Origin: Zanthoxylum bungeanum
Lineage: Eukaryota > Streptophyta > Magnoliopsida > Sapindales > Rutaceae
Reading direction: 5' to 3'
DNA: 64,000 bases
NCBI GenBank assembly: GCA_019454045.1
Contig: SKCR01006513.1
Coordinates: forward strand, 310,001-374,000
The notes beneath the pieces were generated by a model. The model did not search any database. It was not told the origin of the DNA and saw only the letters and a list, made by a program, of their open reading frames with translations. Both the position numbers and the translations under genes were made by a program. Shown here piece after piece: positions 36,547-48,507 of the stretch (positions are counted from its first letter, which is position 1; every line of letters starts with the position of its first letter).

Positions 36547-37545
36547 TTTAGTCCGACCCTGTAATGGAGGGTGGGGTTGGATCGGAGCATCGGTGGGTGT
36601 TGAATTCTGTGAGGGTGCAGGGTCGGTACTCAGCAATGGTGAGTCCAGTACCGGTAAGGTCATGGAGCACCATTCAGAGATGGTGGATGGAGTGGCACGG
36701 GGAGGAGACATTTGAGAGGTGGCAAAAGGAAAAATTGACTCAACGAAGCGGACATGTCGGGAGGTGTAAAGTCTATATGTGGAGGGCTCGAGACATAGAT
36801 AAGCCCTCTGAGTGGGAGAATATCCTACGAAGACACAGGGAGAGGACCGAGACTCAAGTTTGTGAGATGTGTAAGGACGGAGCCAAGGGTAGCAGAGACA
36901 GCCAAAGCTGCGCAGTTTTGAGTAGTTTGGCATATGGCCAAGGAGTTGGAGATAAGGTGATTTGTGGTGTAAGGTTGGTGTAGGCATGCGATTTATAAGA
37001 TAGACGGCAGTGGAAAAGGCAAATGGCCAATATGAGAGAGGCATGGATGAGTGGGTAAGGAGAGAAAGACCTGTTTCAACGATATGTCGATGACGACGTT
37101 CAGAGTACCCATTGTGTTCAGGAGTGTGAGGAGGGGAAGTGAGATGGGAGACCCCATGGATTGTAAGGAAGGAAGAGAGGGCTTGATATTCACCCCCATT
37201 GTCAGAGTAGAGAGTTAGGATTGGGCAGTTGAAGAATTTTTCTACTAGCGCCTTGAAGCGCACAAAGACATCACGGGTGTCCGACTTTCATTTTAGGGGA
37301 TAAAGCCAAATGTATTTGGTAAAGTGGTCGACAAAGATTATGTAGTATTTGAAGTTATCAAATGAGTAGACCGGGGAGGTCCATAAATCAGTGAATATAA
37401 CCTCAAGAGGTGTAGATGTAGTAAGAGTAGATGAAGAGAACGGTAACTTGTGACTTTTATTGCATTGACACGAATTACAATTAAAATTTAGATAAGAGGA
37501 AAGAGAGACATCTGAATTAAATGAAGACATGATATTTTTGAAGAT
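36547..37545 (-). pseudogene. Copia-2 integrase
   Basis: Integrase inserts the DNA copy into the genome. On the minus strand, the zinc-binding/GAG-pre-integrase end (CNSCQCNKSHKLPF) and the core start (LEVIFTDLWTSP..VDHFTKYIWLYPL) lie at 37,300-37,530. A frame change near 37,285 leads into LTLYSDNGGEYQAL, PHTPEHNGYSERRHRHIVE and the copia-typical SPYLQLLGHMPNYSKLRSFGC (37,263-36,700). The D, D and E catalytic residues are present. The frame then runs across a junction at 36,547-36,564 into foreign sequence. Reverse transcriptase and RNase H are missing, so the element is 3'-truncated. Confidence 0.8.
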
Positions 37546-38130
37546 TGACGATGAAGGATGCCCGAGCCGATGATGCCACTCAGGTATAGTAGTTCCGACA
37601 CTTGAAAAGGCGATTAGAGGGGACCGAGTGGGGGAGGTCGGCCATTCTTATACACCTTCTTTAGTCCGACCCTGTAACAGAATTGCCCCCATGCGGAGAT
37701 CCTTCACATTAAAGGAAGATGGTAAGAACTCAATGGAAGTGTTATTGGATTTGCAAAATTGAGAAATGGAGATAAGATTACGTTTCATAGTGGGTACATA
37801 TAAAACATTAGATAAGGTAAAAGAGTGAGTCAGAGTATTAAGAGAGGTAGAACCGTGGTGGGAAATGGGGAGTGCAGTGCCGTCACCGATCATGATTTCA
37901 TCTGTACCGTCATAAGGATTGTGGAGAGCAAGGTTGTTGAGATCAGTAGTGACATGATGCGAGGCTCCACTGTCAAGAAGCCAGGCGGGGTTCGATGAAG
38001 AGGTGGTGGTAACATTTGCTTGATATTGCCAGGGATTGGATGTGCGAGGGTTGGATGAGTTGGGGGGGCGAGATGGTGGTTGTACACGAAGGAAGTGTTG
38101 GCGGAAGAGAGGGCATTGGGAGACCACATG
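37546..38130 (-). pseudogene. Copia-2 protease and GAG-pre-integrase
   Basis: Minus strand: WLLDSGASHHVTTDL near 37,975 is the aspartic protease active site (D-S-G-A). It is followed by the pre-integrase phrases ISISQFCKSNNTSIEF (37,740) and ILLQGRTKEGVYEWP (37,670). This protease/pre-integrase wording is that of the Ale/Retrofit copia lineage. A stop or frame change separates it from integrase. Confidence 0.75.
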
Positions 38131-38986
38131 GCCTTGAGTGTGTCACCATTGGCACCGACCAAGGAAAGGACGAGGAGGAGGTCGGTCGACTCGAGTGTTG
38201 GTGGGAGAGTTTCTAGGAAGTTGGGGGTGGTGGTTGCAAACCGACCGGGCTGGGCAGTGTGATTGAGATGAGGCCGGTTGTAGGTCCGAACATTGGTGGG
38301 ATGTGCGGATACCGGGTGGGAAGGGGAACTAGTCCTGTTGTTGAGAGATAATTCCTTGTTGATGAGGTTTTCATGGAGTTCATCAAAGAGGATTGTGGAA
38401 TCACGGCCATTGACAGTGTCAACGATGGACTGATAGTTATCGTCAAGTCCATCAAGCACTTTTTCAATTAGATCTTCATGGTCAAGAGGTTTTCCAAGGG
38501 CGGCAAGTTGATCGGCTGTGGTTTTGATGGATTGCATGTATTCGGTGATTGTTTTAGGGCCTTTGGTGATGTGTTTAAGATGATCTTTGAGTTGTTTGAT
38601 ATGACCACGAGATGGACGGGCATAGGTGTTGGCAAAGGTTTGCCAGGCTTCAAATGTGGTGGTAGATTGGGTGATGAGAGGAACTAGAGATGGGGAAGGG
38701 TGCCGACAAGAGTGGCAAAAATTAATTTGTCTTGTCGGAGCCAGGTGCGATAGTCTGGATTGGGAGCGGTAACATTATTTTAGGTGATGGTACGTAGTGG
38801 GGTGTGATGATTTCCATCAATGTAATCTTGTAAGTCATAGCTGATGAGAATGGCTTCAATTTGGGTTTTCCAGGAGAGGTAATTTGTTGATGTGAGTTTG
38901 ATTGAGTTATGGATGGTAACAATGATTAGAGGTTTTGTAAGGTCTTGGGCATTGGGGATGATATTTTGGGTACTGTCGGTGGCCAT
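38131..38986 (-). pseudogene. Copia-2 gag
   Basis: The ATG at 38,986 begins MATDSTQNIIPNAQD, followed by SIKLTSTNYLSWKTQIEAIL, the usual copia gag N-terminus, 85 bp after the primer site. The UBN2-type gag core is seen at 38,440-38,540 (TTADQLAALGKPLDHEDLIE, VLDGLDDNYQSIVD). Frameshifts occur around 38,700 and 38,330. A zinc-knuckle cannot be read in one frame. Confidence 0.75.
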
Positions 38987-39070
38987 TGAACAGGGGATGG
39001 AGGTGCTTGAGAAGTATTTGGCAGGTGGGGTTGAGCCAAAAAGGAAAAAAAAATTAGATAATGGATCTTG

Positions 39071-39082
39071 GCTCTGATACCA
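39071..39082 (-). other. Copia-2 primer-binding site (initiator Met tRNA)
   Basis: Minus strand TGGTATCAGAGC, the classic copia site complementary to the 3' end of initiator methionine tRNA, immediately after the LTR. Confidence 0.9.
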
Positions 39083-39308
39083 TGAAGAGATTTTAAGGAT
39101 GACAAGTTGAAGAATATATTTTTCTCTTATTATTCACAGTGCCATTGAATTCTATATATACACATTGTTTGAGATTTAAAATAGGAAAGAGATTACAATA
39201 AAAGGAAAGGATTAACTACTAGATAAATGACATAATTAAAATATTTTAAAATTGAGATCCCTTGATTTTCTCCCTTGATTTTCTCATCTTGATGGTGTAA
39301 TCTTATCA
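39083..39308 (-). repeat. Copia-2 5' LTR
   Basis: 226 bp. Minus strand TGATAAGATTACACC to AATCTCTTCA, with a TATA box (TATATATAG) at about 39,155-39,163. The short LTR fits the Ale/Retrofit lineage. Flank on the LTR side is GCAAG (minus strand). The 3' LTR and the second target copy are missing. Confidence 0.75.
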
Positions 39309-41092
39309 CTTGCCAGCTAATTTCTTTCTTTCTCTCGGCCTGCCACTCAAAATTATAGCAGTGGCCTTTTCATCGATTCGGCTAATAAACAAGCTAAGGC
39401 TATTCTGCCTTTGCTAAATTTGGCCATTCGGAGTGAGAGACATATTAATTTCCAAAGATAAATATTATGAGTGTTATACAAGTCTCCACCAAAATCCATC
39501 ACTCATGTCAATTATCAAAATGACTAATGATGTAAGTAAAGTGGGCCCCACTTTAAATTCAAAATTCAAGCGGGCTTGTTCAACACACTTCGGGCTTAGA
39601 TTCGTTTAATCCGATTAAATGAATTTTCGTCACGGTATAATTAAATCCAATTTAATTAAATAATAATACCCAGTAAAATTATTACGAAATCGCTCGCGAA
39701 TTACTTCCAAATTAATTCGTTCGCTAAAATTAAAATCCAATTTATTTCCTGTTGAAATCCAATTTCAATGAATATATCTAACATATTATTTAGCCCAATT
39801 AAATAAATTAAATAGTAAAATCTAATTTAACTATTAAATTTATTTTATCGATTAATTCTAAATTAATCGCGTTCTCTCCTCTCGATGAATTTAATCCCAG
39901 ATAAATTCTCGATGTAATTAATCCCCGATTAATTCTTTCTCTGATAATTAATCCCAGATTAATTCTTGCCGTAGTTAATCCCAGATTAATTTTCTCTCTG
40001 AATTAATCTCAGATTAATATTCTCTCTTAATTAATCCCAGATTAATATTATTCGAGTTAAACATCATCGGTGAATCTTTGGAATGCGGCCCAAGAGATCC
40101 CTGGATATGTTGGCAGTAAATACGGTCATCGGATTATCCGAACACGTGCGTATCTGGTACCACGTTTTCACCGATTTACAAGACATGGTTGGCTTCTAGC
40201 AAAACACCGTGCCTACCCAATTCTCAAGAAATATTCTGCTACGGAGTATATGATCTTTTTCAGGCGTACTATACGTAGTATTGCGTATTATGATCCAGTA
40301 TCGGATGTCACATGCAAGGCCTGGGGCTGGAGTTGTGTCTGGCCCGTACGAATCATATATCGGATCACAAGCAACTAGCCTCTTTATTATCAGAAAGTCA
40401 TGACCTAGTCATACTTCCCCGATGGCTATAGCACTTAGAATACCAGTTCTGTATCCATGCGTGATCATCATCTACATATAACTGAAGTGATACTTCCATC
40501 TTGACATCACACCCAATACACTACGATTCTCAGTATACCCAAAAGAGGCGTACACAGAACCTGTTAAAGCCCTGGACGACCAAAACCAAAGTATAATAAT
40601 TGTCACAAGTATTAGCGATGTAAGTCTCAGGTTAAGACCAAATACACCTACCCTGATTCAGATTCCCATAGACACATAGTCATACTACCAATGGGACTCC
40701 GAGGGGTCTATCTAGAGCGAAGCTGTTTCCATACCATCGGTAAACACAATCTCCTATTACACTTGCATGAGTATACAATACCCAAATATATGAGAACTAT
40801 GTCGTTACGCTTCCATAACACGCACAAGTGTAATACTAGCCTATTTCGCATTATCGATGTCCAGTCTCGATAATACTACGACTATGGATATTTAATGATT
40901 AAACCTTTATGGATTAATATTGTCTCATATCTTATTAATCCGGAACTAATCATAAGGACTTTTATCATTTATATATGCAGGCAATCCAATTACAAATGAT
41001 AAAAGAGCAATTTCCTTTGTCACATAGTTAATTTGTACAACAACACCATGTTCTCTACAAATAGTGATGCTATGGATCATAATTATCCAACA
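39309..41092 (-). repeat. Copia-1 LTR, interrupted by copia-2
   Basis: Minus strand starts TGTTGGATAATT at 41,092 and runs past a TATA-like box near 39,480 into the point where copia-2 is inserted (39,308). Homologous in opposite orientation to the LTR at 71-2,150; both carry the pair of segments readable as GVYLERSCF and IIDVQSR. These frames are LTR sequence and not genes. Confidence 0.7.
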
Positions 41093-41780
41093 GATCAAAC
41101 CACCTTTTGATCACCAAGATTTGTTCATTGAGTTGCTTTATTTGGTGGAATTTGGAGAAAGCTTAAAGCTTGGAAGATTTGGAAAAGCTTGAAGGAATGA
41201 TCAATTGACAAAGCTTGTTGGTATATTTAATTTGTCAATTTTTTTTTCAATTTGTTGATTAATTTAGTTGAGAAAAATTGTTGTGCAAGTGTTGGATAAA
41301 TTGGTAGCAAGTATGTGAGGATTTGAAGCATTCAAGTATTGAAAAATATTAGTATATAATTGATGTATTAATTTTGTATGCTTGGAATAATTTTGTAAGT
41401 GTTGGAAAATTATCTTGCATGCTTGGATTAATTTTTCAATTGTTGAAAATTAATATTTGTATGCTTCAATTATTTCCAAGTGTTGGAGATAATTTTTAGA
41501 TGATTAGTTTGATTTATCAAGAGTTGATAAATTAGTTAAAGTGTGTTGAAAAATTTTAATTGACTTATGGTAATTATTTTAATGCATGGAAAATATTTTT
41601 AATGCATTAGGAAAATTTTAAGTTGATCCCAAAAAATTTTTGCCCACTGTTTTATAAAGGACTGCCGATAATAAAATAATAAATTAATAAAATTTTATTC
41701 GCTCGAGATTTGATCTCTGGCGGGTTTCCGCTGCTCACGATTTGTCCATTCCTCACTCAACACTTCTTCCCCACTCAGAC
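41093..41780 (+). repeat. LTR-like block D, third part
   Basis: Begins with GATCAAACCACC directly beside the copia-1 LTR. The first 324 bp repeat 35,596-35,918. It continues with AT-rich sequence, a TATA-like TTTATAAAGG near 41,652, and ends near CACTCAGACA before element B resumes. No gene. Confidence 0.5.
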
Positions 41781-43450
41781 ATCTTAGACACTCTTGAATC
41801 AACTAAACTTCATGATATCGCTATTGGCTATTTCATTTTGTAATAGCAGAAAGCAATCACAATTTGAAACCATGCCAGGAGAAATGGTGAAACCGAAGCC
41901 TTTTGTAGTTGAAACACAAACACTTGAACTAAAGCCATCATCAGAAGGGCTTCAGCACATGTTTCTTGGACCGGGAGATACATTTCTTGTTATTATTTTA
42001 TCAAAGCTGAGTGCACCGTAAAGTGTGAAATTACTTGACATGTTAAGTGAACATAAATCGGCACTTGGTTGGACTATATGAGACATTAAAGGTATCAGCA
42101 CCTTGATTTACTCCCATAAGATTCACCTAGAAGAGGGAGTTATTCCTCGTAGAGACCCTCAACGTGGACTTAACCCTACTATGAAAGAAATCGTGAGAAA
42201 TGAGGTTATAAAGTTACTAGATGCGGGTATTATATACCCAATTGCTAATAGTAAATGGGTTAGTCCTACGCAGGTCGTCCCTAAAAAGTCAGTGTCACTG
42301 TTGTGTAAAATGAGGCAAGAGAACTAGTTCCTACTAAGGTAGTCACAGGTTGGCGCATGTGCATAGACTGTAGGAAGTTGAATGCAGCCAAACGAAAAGA
42401 CCATTTCCCGCTTCCTTTTATTGACCAGATTCTTGAGTAGGTAGCCGGTCATCCATTCTACTTCTTTCTAGATAGATACTCAAGATACTACCAAATTGAG
42501 ATCTCTTTAGAAGATCAAGAAGAAACCACATTCATCTATCTGTTTGGTACTTATGCTCTTTACCGCATGCCATTTGGTTTATGCAATGCCTCTGCAACTT
42601 TTCAGAGATGCATGCTGAGCATTTTCAGTGACATGATTGAGAAGTGTATGGAGGTGTTCATGGATGACTTAATAGTTTTTGGCGATTCCTTTGATGCATG
42701 CTTACTTAATCTGAAAGTAGTGTTAAGTCGATGCCAAGAAAAAGACCTCATTCTGAATTGGGAAAAGTGTCATTTTATGGTCTCTTCAGGAATCGTTCTA
42801 GGTCATATTGTCTCATCCAAAGACATTGAAGTCGACAAGTGAAACATCGAGTTGATATCCAAGTTTCCGATACCCAAAACTATTAAAGATGTGCGATCTT
42901 TTGTTAGTCATGCTGGTTTCTACATGGGGTTATACAAAACTTTTCGTCGATATCAAGACCACAATGTAACCTCATTGTTAAAGACTCTTTGTTCGAATGG
43001 ACAAAAGAATACGAAGATGCCTTCAAGATGTTAGTCATTAAACTCACAACTGCCTCAATTATGCAACCACCTGACTGGAATTTACAATTTGAGATTATGT
43101 GTGATAATAGTGACTATGCAGTTGGGACAGTGTTAGGACAAAAACGAGAAGGGAAACCTTTTTTCGTATATTATGCTAGCATAACTCTAAACTGTGCTCA
43201 ATGAACTATTCCACAACTGAAAAGGAACTGCTAGTTGTGGTCTTTGCTTTGGACAAATTCTGTGCATATCTAATTGGTTCACCCATCATCGTTTTTACTG
43301 ATCATGCAATCCTTAAGTAACTTCTTTCGAAGAAGGATGCTAAGGCAAGATTGATTAGGTGGATCTTGTTGTTACAGGAATTTGATCTAACCATCAAGGA
43401 TAAAAAGGGTGTTAAAAATATAGTGACAGATCACTTATCTCGCTTAGAGT
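41781..43450 (+). pseudogene. Athila-like reverse transcriptase and RNase H (element B)
   Basis: RT landmarks: LELKPSSEGLQHMFLGPGDTF (41,930), LNPTMKEIVRNEVIKLLDAG (42,170), MPFGLCNASATFQRC (42,567) and the intact catalytic FMDD at 42,657-42,668. RNase H follows: LQFEIMCDNSDYAVGTVLGQ (about 43,080), TEKELLVVVFALDKF (43,215) and FTDHAILK then a stop (43,295), [20 protein letters not shown] (43,335). Several stops and shifts, for example TGG to TGA changes near 42,080. It joins the protease half at 24,330. Confidence 0.8.
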
Positions 43451-44790
43451 TTAACGACTCTACTGATAGCCCACCAAGTGATTAACATCTTTTTGCGATA
43501 ACACGACCACTATGGTATGCACATATTGTTAACTATTTAGTTTCTTTTGAGTTTCCATCCATTTGGAGTGCATAAGATAAGCGTAAATTCTTGGTCAAAA
43601 TATGTAATTTTTATTTGGATGACCCATACGTATTTAAATACTTCCCCGACCAAATATTGAGACATTTCATTCCTGAAGATGAAGTTCTCAGTGTACTTCC
43701 CATGCATGTGGAGGCCAGTTCTCAGTAAAGAAAACTGCTGTAAAAATTCTGCAGTGTGGTTTTTATTGGCCCACTCTATTTAAAGATACAAATGGGTTCT
43801 ACCGTTCCTATGAAAGGTTTCAAAATTAAGTGCTATGTCCCATCGCCATATGATGCCTCTTAACCCTATTCTTGTCATTGAAGTATTTGATTATTGGGGT
43901 ATTGATTTTATGAGACCTTTTTCCACCATCTTTTGGATATCCAAACATTCTTCTTGCAATTGATTATGTGTCTAAATGGGTTGAGCCAATGGCGTGCCGA
44001 ACAGATGACAATACTACTATAGTTAAATTCTTAAAGGAACATATATTGTCACACTTTGGTACCAGGGTGTCATTATAGTGATCAGGGGACACATTTTTAT
44101 AATCTATCATTTGAGGTCTTGATGCGCAGGTATGGTGTGGTGCATAAGATCGCTACTGCTTATCACCCATAAACCAATGGCCAGATAGAGGTAGCAAATA
44201 GAGAGATTAAACAAATATTTGAGAAAATAGTAAACCCCAACTGCAAGGATTGGTCTTTATGATTCTCAGATGCACTTTGGGCATATCGTACTACTTACAA
44301 ATCCCTCATTGGGATGTCTCCCTATAGGCTTGTATTTGGAAAAGCTTGTCATTTACCTGTTGAGTTAGAATATAAAGCCTACTAGGCTATTAAAAATCTT
44401 AACTTTGATCAGAGTGGTGCAGGTACAAAGCGGACGCTACAACTAACAGAGCTTGAAGAATTACGGAATGATGCCTACGATAAATCCCACCTCTACAAAG
44501 CAAAGATGAAATCTGCTCATGACAAGCAGATAATGAGCAAGAATTTTGAGCCTAATCAAAAGATCTATCTCTATGATTCCCATCTCCATCTTCACCCGGG
44601 AAAGTTACGATCCCGATGGACCGGACCCTTCATTGTGAAGCAATTTTTTCCCCATTGAGCTGTCGAAGTGGAAGATCCCAATGACGATAAAGTATTCAAA
44701 AATAATGGACAAAGACTAAAATAATTCATGGACAATCTGATTCCTACAGCAGAGGATGCCCTTATTGCTGACCCCACTTATGCGGATTGA
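43451..44790 (+). pseudogene. Athila-like integrase (element B)
   Basis: Core pieces: VSKWVEPMACRTDDNTTIVKF (from about 43,970), the YHP-stop-TNGQIEVANREIKQIF segment (44,161-44,220) and [29 protein letters not shown] (44,270-44,360). The C-terminal KLRSRWTGPFIVKQFFP lies near 44,600. The glutamine of YHPQ-TNGQ is replaced by TAA at 44,170-44,172; both copies of element C have TAG at the same codon. The zinc-binding N-terminus (43,690-43,850) is badly broken. Ends at TGA 44,788. Confidence 0.75.
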
Positions 44791-46050
44791 TCTTCCTTTC
44801 CCCTTTGTTGTACATTATTTATTTATGTCTTCTTTTTATCTATTTATTTTTCTTTCATTTTGTTTTATTTCTTATTTCTTTTGCAGGATAACCCAATATT
44901 TCTTCCAAGTTCACGAACAATCTAGTCAGCTGAACTTCTTCCTTGTCTTTTACCTTTCCTGTTGTTACATTGAGGACGATATTTCATTTAAGTTGGGGGT
45001 GCATTATCATATGTTCTACTTGGATGTATATGTGTTATTCTGGTTGCGTTTTGTTGCGTTTATTATTTTAAAAAAAAAAATTTAGTCCTTAAAAGTTAAG
45101 CATAAGTCCTATGATGATATTGTTTGTTTTATGGTGAAATCTTAGAAACGACAAATCCTTTAATGTACTTTTATCTGATGAATTGAGTAATTGATCTATG
45201 TTAGACTCGTAAGCACTTAATTATGGATTTTTAGCAGTGACAGCCTGAGTAATTAGCAAGGTGACTAGTTGAAGAAATTACATGTCGATGAATGACCGTT
45301 TGTTTAGTGTCTATTCTGATTTGCTTGTGTTATGATATGTGGTATGGTTAAAAATAAAAAGAAAATGTCTCTACATAAAGAAATTAAACTACTTATAATC
45401 GATAAGCATGGAGCTACCCATGAACGAGTATTAGGACCACCATGAGGAGAAATGCTACCTTAAAGGGTAGGTGTTGAAAAAGAAGGAAAAAAATTTAAAA
45501 AAAAAGAAACAAAAAGAGATAAGAAAAATAAAAAGAAAGTCATACCATACTGAGCACAGAGCTTAATTGAGATATCTAGGTTGGTTTGACCCATCGACCT
45601 CAATTTTTAAACGAAATCATTAAGTTAGCGTACCTAGGAATCAATCTGTGGATAAACCTCTACACATACACATACACTGTGAGTCTGGCTTAGATGATTT
45701 ATTCAAAGACTTGGATTTGAGTTGCACTGATTACTTTGAAGGTTATTTAATTTCATTGCTAGAAATTCATTGAGGATAATAATATATATAGCTATTGAGA
45801 CCATTTCATTTCATTTTTTATTTTTATATATTTTGAATGACGTTTGTGGGTGTCATCGCTGTAAGGCCTCACGAGACTATAACTCGTCCACTATGGACAC
45901 CTAGGGGTTTAAAGACTTGTTGCATATGCTAAATCTAATCGTGATCCCTATGAAAGTGGCTCAGATAGTTTATTTTTTTTACTAGTTTAGATTTTATTTT
46001 TATTTTGCGCTTGAATTGTTAGGGATTAGCAATAAGCTGGTTGTGGGTTG
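44791..46050 (+). other. Element B 3' region between integrase and LTR
   Basis: Pyrimidine-rich noncoding stretch with a splice-acceptor-like TTTCTTTTGCAG (44,874-44,885). A purine run AAGTTGGGGGTGCA lies near 44,990 and resembles a polypurine tract 1 kb too early. The block 45,100-45,800 was copied into element E. The block 45,845-45,965 is strongly conserved with element C (56,420-56,545). The hydrophobic frame 44,756-45,085 follows the pyrimidine tract and shows no domain. No LOG-like or cysteine-rich frame is present here, unlike element C. Confidence 0.65.
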
Positions 46051-46281
46051 TGATAAGTGCACGAAAGTGTACTTAGAGAAATGCTATCTCGGATTAATTA
46101 TTATATATTTAATCTTAATTAGAGTCATTTATGTGCTTTGTTATTAGGAAGCATTGAAACAAGAAGAATGGAGTAATTATGCATGTTTCGGAGCCTAACG
46201 GACGTATAAAACACATTGGACGCGTATAAAAGAATCGGACCCAAGAACCAGCAAAGCCAGCAACCAAAGTCCACTGGCATC
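46051..46281 (+). repeat. Element B 3' LTR, first part
   Basis: Starts TGATAAGTGCACGAAAG; matches 8,007 onward for 231 bp. Broken at 46,282 by element C. GCATC at 46,277-46,281 should be C's target copy. Confidence 0.75.
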
Positions 46282-48375
46282 TGATGAGTGGAAAATATAT
46301 CAATATTTACCGCCCCTTTAACTTAATATTTTGTTTAGTTTCTCGGGTTTGATGAACGTTTTAATATATTTTATTTTATTTTACAGATAAAATAATATCG
46401 GGACTCAATGAAATCATTTAGGATGAAATGTGGGTCAAATAAGGGCAATTATTGGACTTGATATATTAATTTTGGAGATTGGAAACTTGAAAGGGCGTTT
46501 TTGACGAAGTGCAGTTTTGGAAATTCCAGTTTTGCGCATCTGTCGTATTTGGGGCATAACGTTTTACTCCGATATCGGATTGAGCTGATTCAAGTTCCAG
46601 ATTAAAGAAGACTCAAATATCTACAACTTTGAAAGACAAAATATTTTCGAATTCTGAAGATTTCATGACCGAAATTGATGAAATATGCAGAAGTCTGTTG
46701 TGTGTAATTATTAAAGTCATTATCAATCATTTTCAAAGCAAAATATAAATTAATAAATAATTAATAAAAATTATCAAATCATCACCAAACAAGATAAGCA
46801 ATTAGTGGAGCAATTATGTATTTGGTGGAGTAATTAGTGGAGAAATTAATAATGGATTTGGTCTAGAATTTGATGGATGATTTGATGGAGGCAAAATTTT
46901 GCCTATAAATACCTAGCCATTTCATTTATACTTTCTTCTTTGAAATTTCCTAAGGAATAAAAAAAGATTGTATCTTGTTTATTTATTTATAGCTTTCAGT
47001 AATTAATTTCTGTTTTCGCACTTTCTTTTCTTTACTTTTTAGTTTTTACTTTCCGTAATTTACTTTTACGCACAATCATTTCCTTTCTTTACTTTTGCAG
47101 TTTTTATTTTTCAAGCAATGAGGAGGTAATTCTCCTTTGCTGGCGTGAAAGGTAAAGCTTTTATTATTGCTATTTAGATTAATCTCCCATAATTATAATA
47201 TATTCACTATTTAAAATTTGACTTAACAATGATACCGCAATATTGGCCGGTTGGTAATTCATTTTAATCTGGTTAAACCTGACTAAATAAGGATACCGCC
47301 AGATTGGTCGGTTGGTAATTAAAGTTTCTTACCGCCTATATGGCAGGTTTATTTTAGTTCCGCCTATATGGCTGGATTATGGACAATTATTGTTACCGCC
47401 TTAATGGCTGGTTGGACTTAATTTGACTTAATCAGGTTACCGCCTATATGGCTGATTGGTAAATTATCACAAGTTTATATGTTATATTTATGAGAGATAT
47501 CTAAATAGTAAATAGTAGAAGTTAATTCCTTTTACCTTAGCATTTAATTTATTATAATTTACTTTTCAGCTTTTACCTTACCGCAATTACTTTTCAGCAT
47601 TTTAATTTTGTCTTTTATTTCATTAGCCCTAGTTATGTGTCGTAACTAAGTTAGATATCTAGGGTTGTGATGAAATCCAATATTACCGGTTTATAAGGGG
47701 TTAAATTATAGTTTGGGTAATATAAAGATTTATTCATTGAGTCTTAATTTTAATACTTTTTAATTAACTGACCATTAATAAAATTGATTAGGTAAACTGA
47801 AAATGAACTTGGAAAAGGTATTTTGTGTTTAAGACCTTAGACTCAATAGCCCACGATCTTCCTTGAGGATAGATAACCCTTTAATAGATTTCCTTACAGG
47901 ATAGGAATATACCTGTCGGGCGGGGGTAGCCATAATTGGAATTTAATCTTAATGAATCTAGGTAATTTGGTTGACATAGACATATGGTTCAATTGGATTA
48001 TACTAGGTATTTGTAATTGACCATCGGAAGAGGCTTTTACATAATTTAGTATTCCAGGTTAATAAATCAATATATTACCCAACAATAAGATAACCACATC
48101 ATCTTTTAAATAATATTGGAATAAATCACAACCCTGGATAGTTTTATAAATTTGAATTTTTCTTCAGTATTCTTTTGTGCAATTTTATTTACTTGTTTTT
48201 AAATTTAGAATCATCGCCATTTTCAAATCAAATCAAACAATATGTTAGATACCAGTAATCGTTTAGCCTCAGTTAAATTAATAAATTAGGTACTAAGTCC
48301 TCGTGGGATCGATACTTTTTATACTACTTGAACGATACGTGCGCTTGCGTTATATGCGTGTGTAAGCACCGATCA
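46282..48375 (+). repeat. Element C LTR 1
   Basis: 2,094 bp, TGATGAGTGG to ACCGATCA. TATA box CTATAAATAC at 46,903-46,912. A subrepeat cluster lies at 47,225-47,465. Matches 56,598-58,678 over its full length with scattered substitutions and many one-base indels. No gene. Confidence 0.85.
47225..47465. repeat. ACCGCCTATATGGCTGGTTGG subrepeats in the C LTR
   Basis: Six or so spaced copies of (T)ACCGCC(T/A)(A/G)(T/A)ATGGCTGGTTGGTAA downstream of the TATA box. The second LTR has the same cluster at 57,540-57,770. Confidence 0.75.
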
Positions 48376-48381
48376 AGTTTT

Positions 48382-48399
48382 TGGCGCCGTTGCCGGGGA
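48382..48399 (+). other. Element C primer-binding site 1 (tRNA-Asp type)
   Basis: TGGCGCCGTTGCCGGGGA, six bases after the LTR end. Confidence 0.85.
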
Positions 48400-48507
48400 C
48401 TTATTTATCTTTTATTATTAGTTTTGAGGTTAGATACCTTTACTTGTATCTAATTTCTTTTTACTTATTGTTTTTATTTTCTTGTGTTTCAGGTTCTCAG
48501 ATTCTAC

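Noticed and set aside
36527..36983. Plus-strand frames of 62 and 139 residues
   Set aside because: Antisense shadows of copia-2 integrase on the minus strand.
44756..45085. Hydrophobic frame after element B pol, candidate env-like protein
   Set aside because: It translates a pyrimidine tract and crosses the conserved noncoding purine run. No signal peptide or conserved residues compared with element C.
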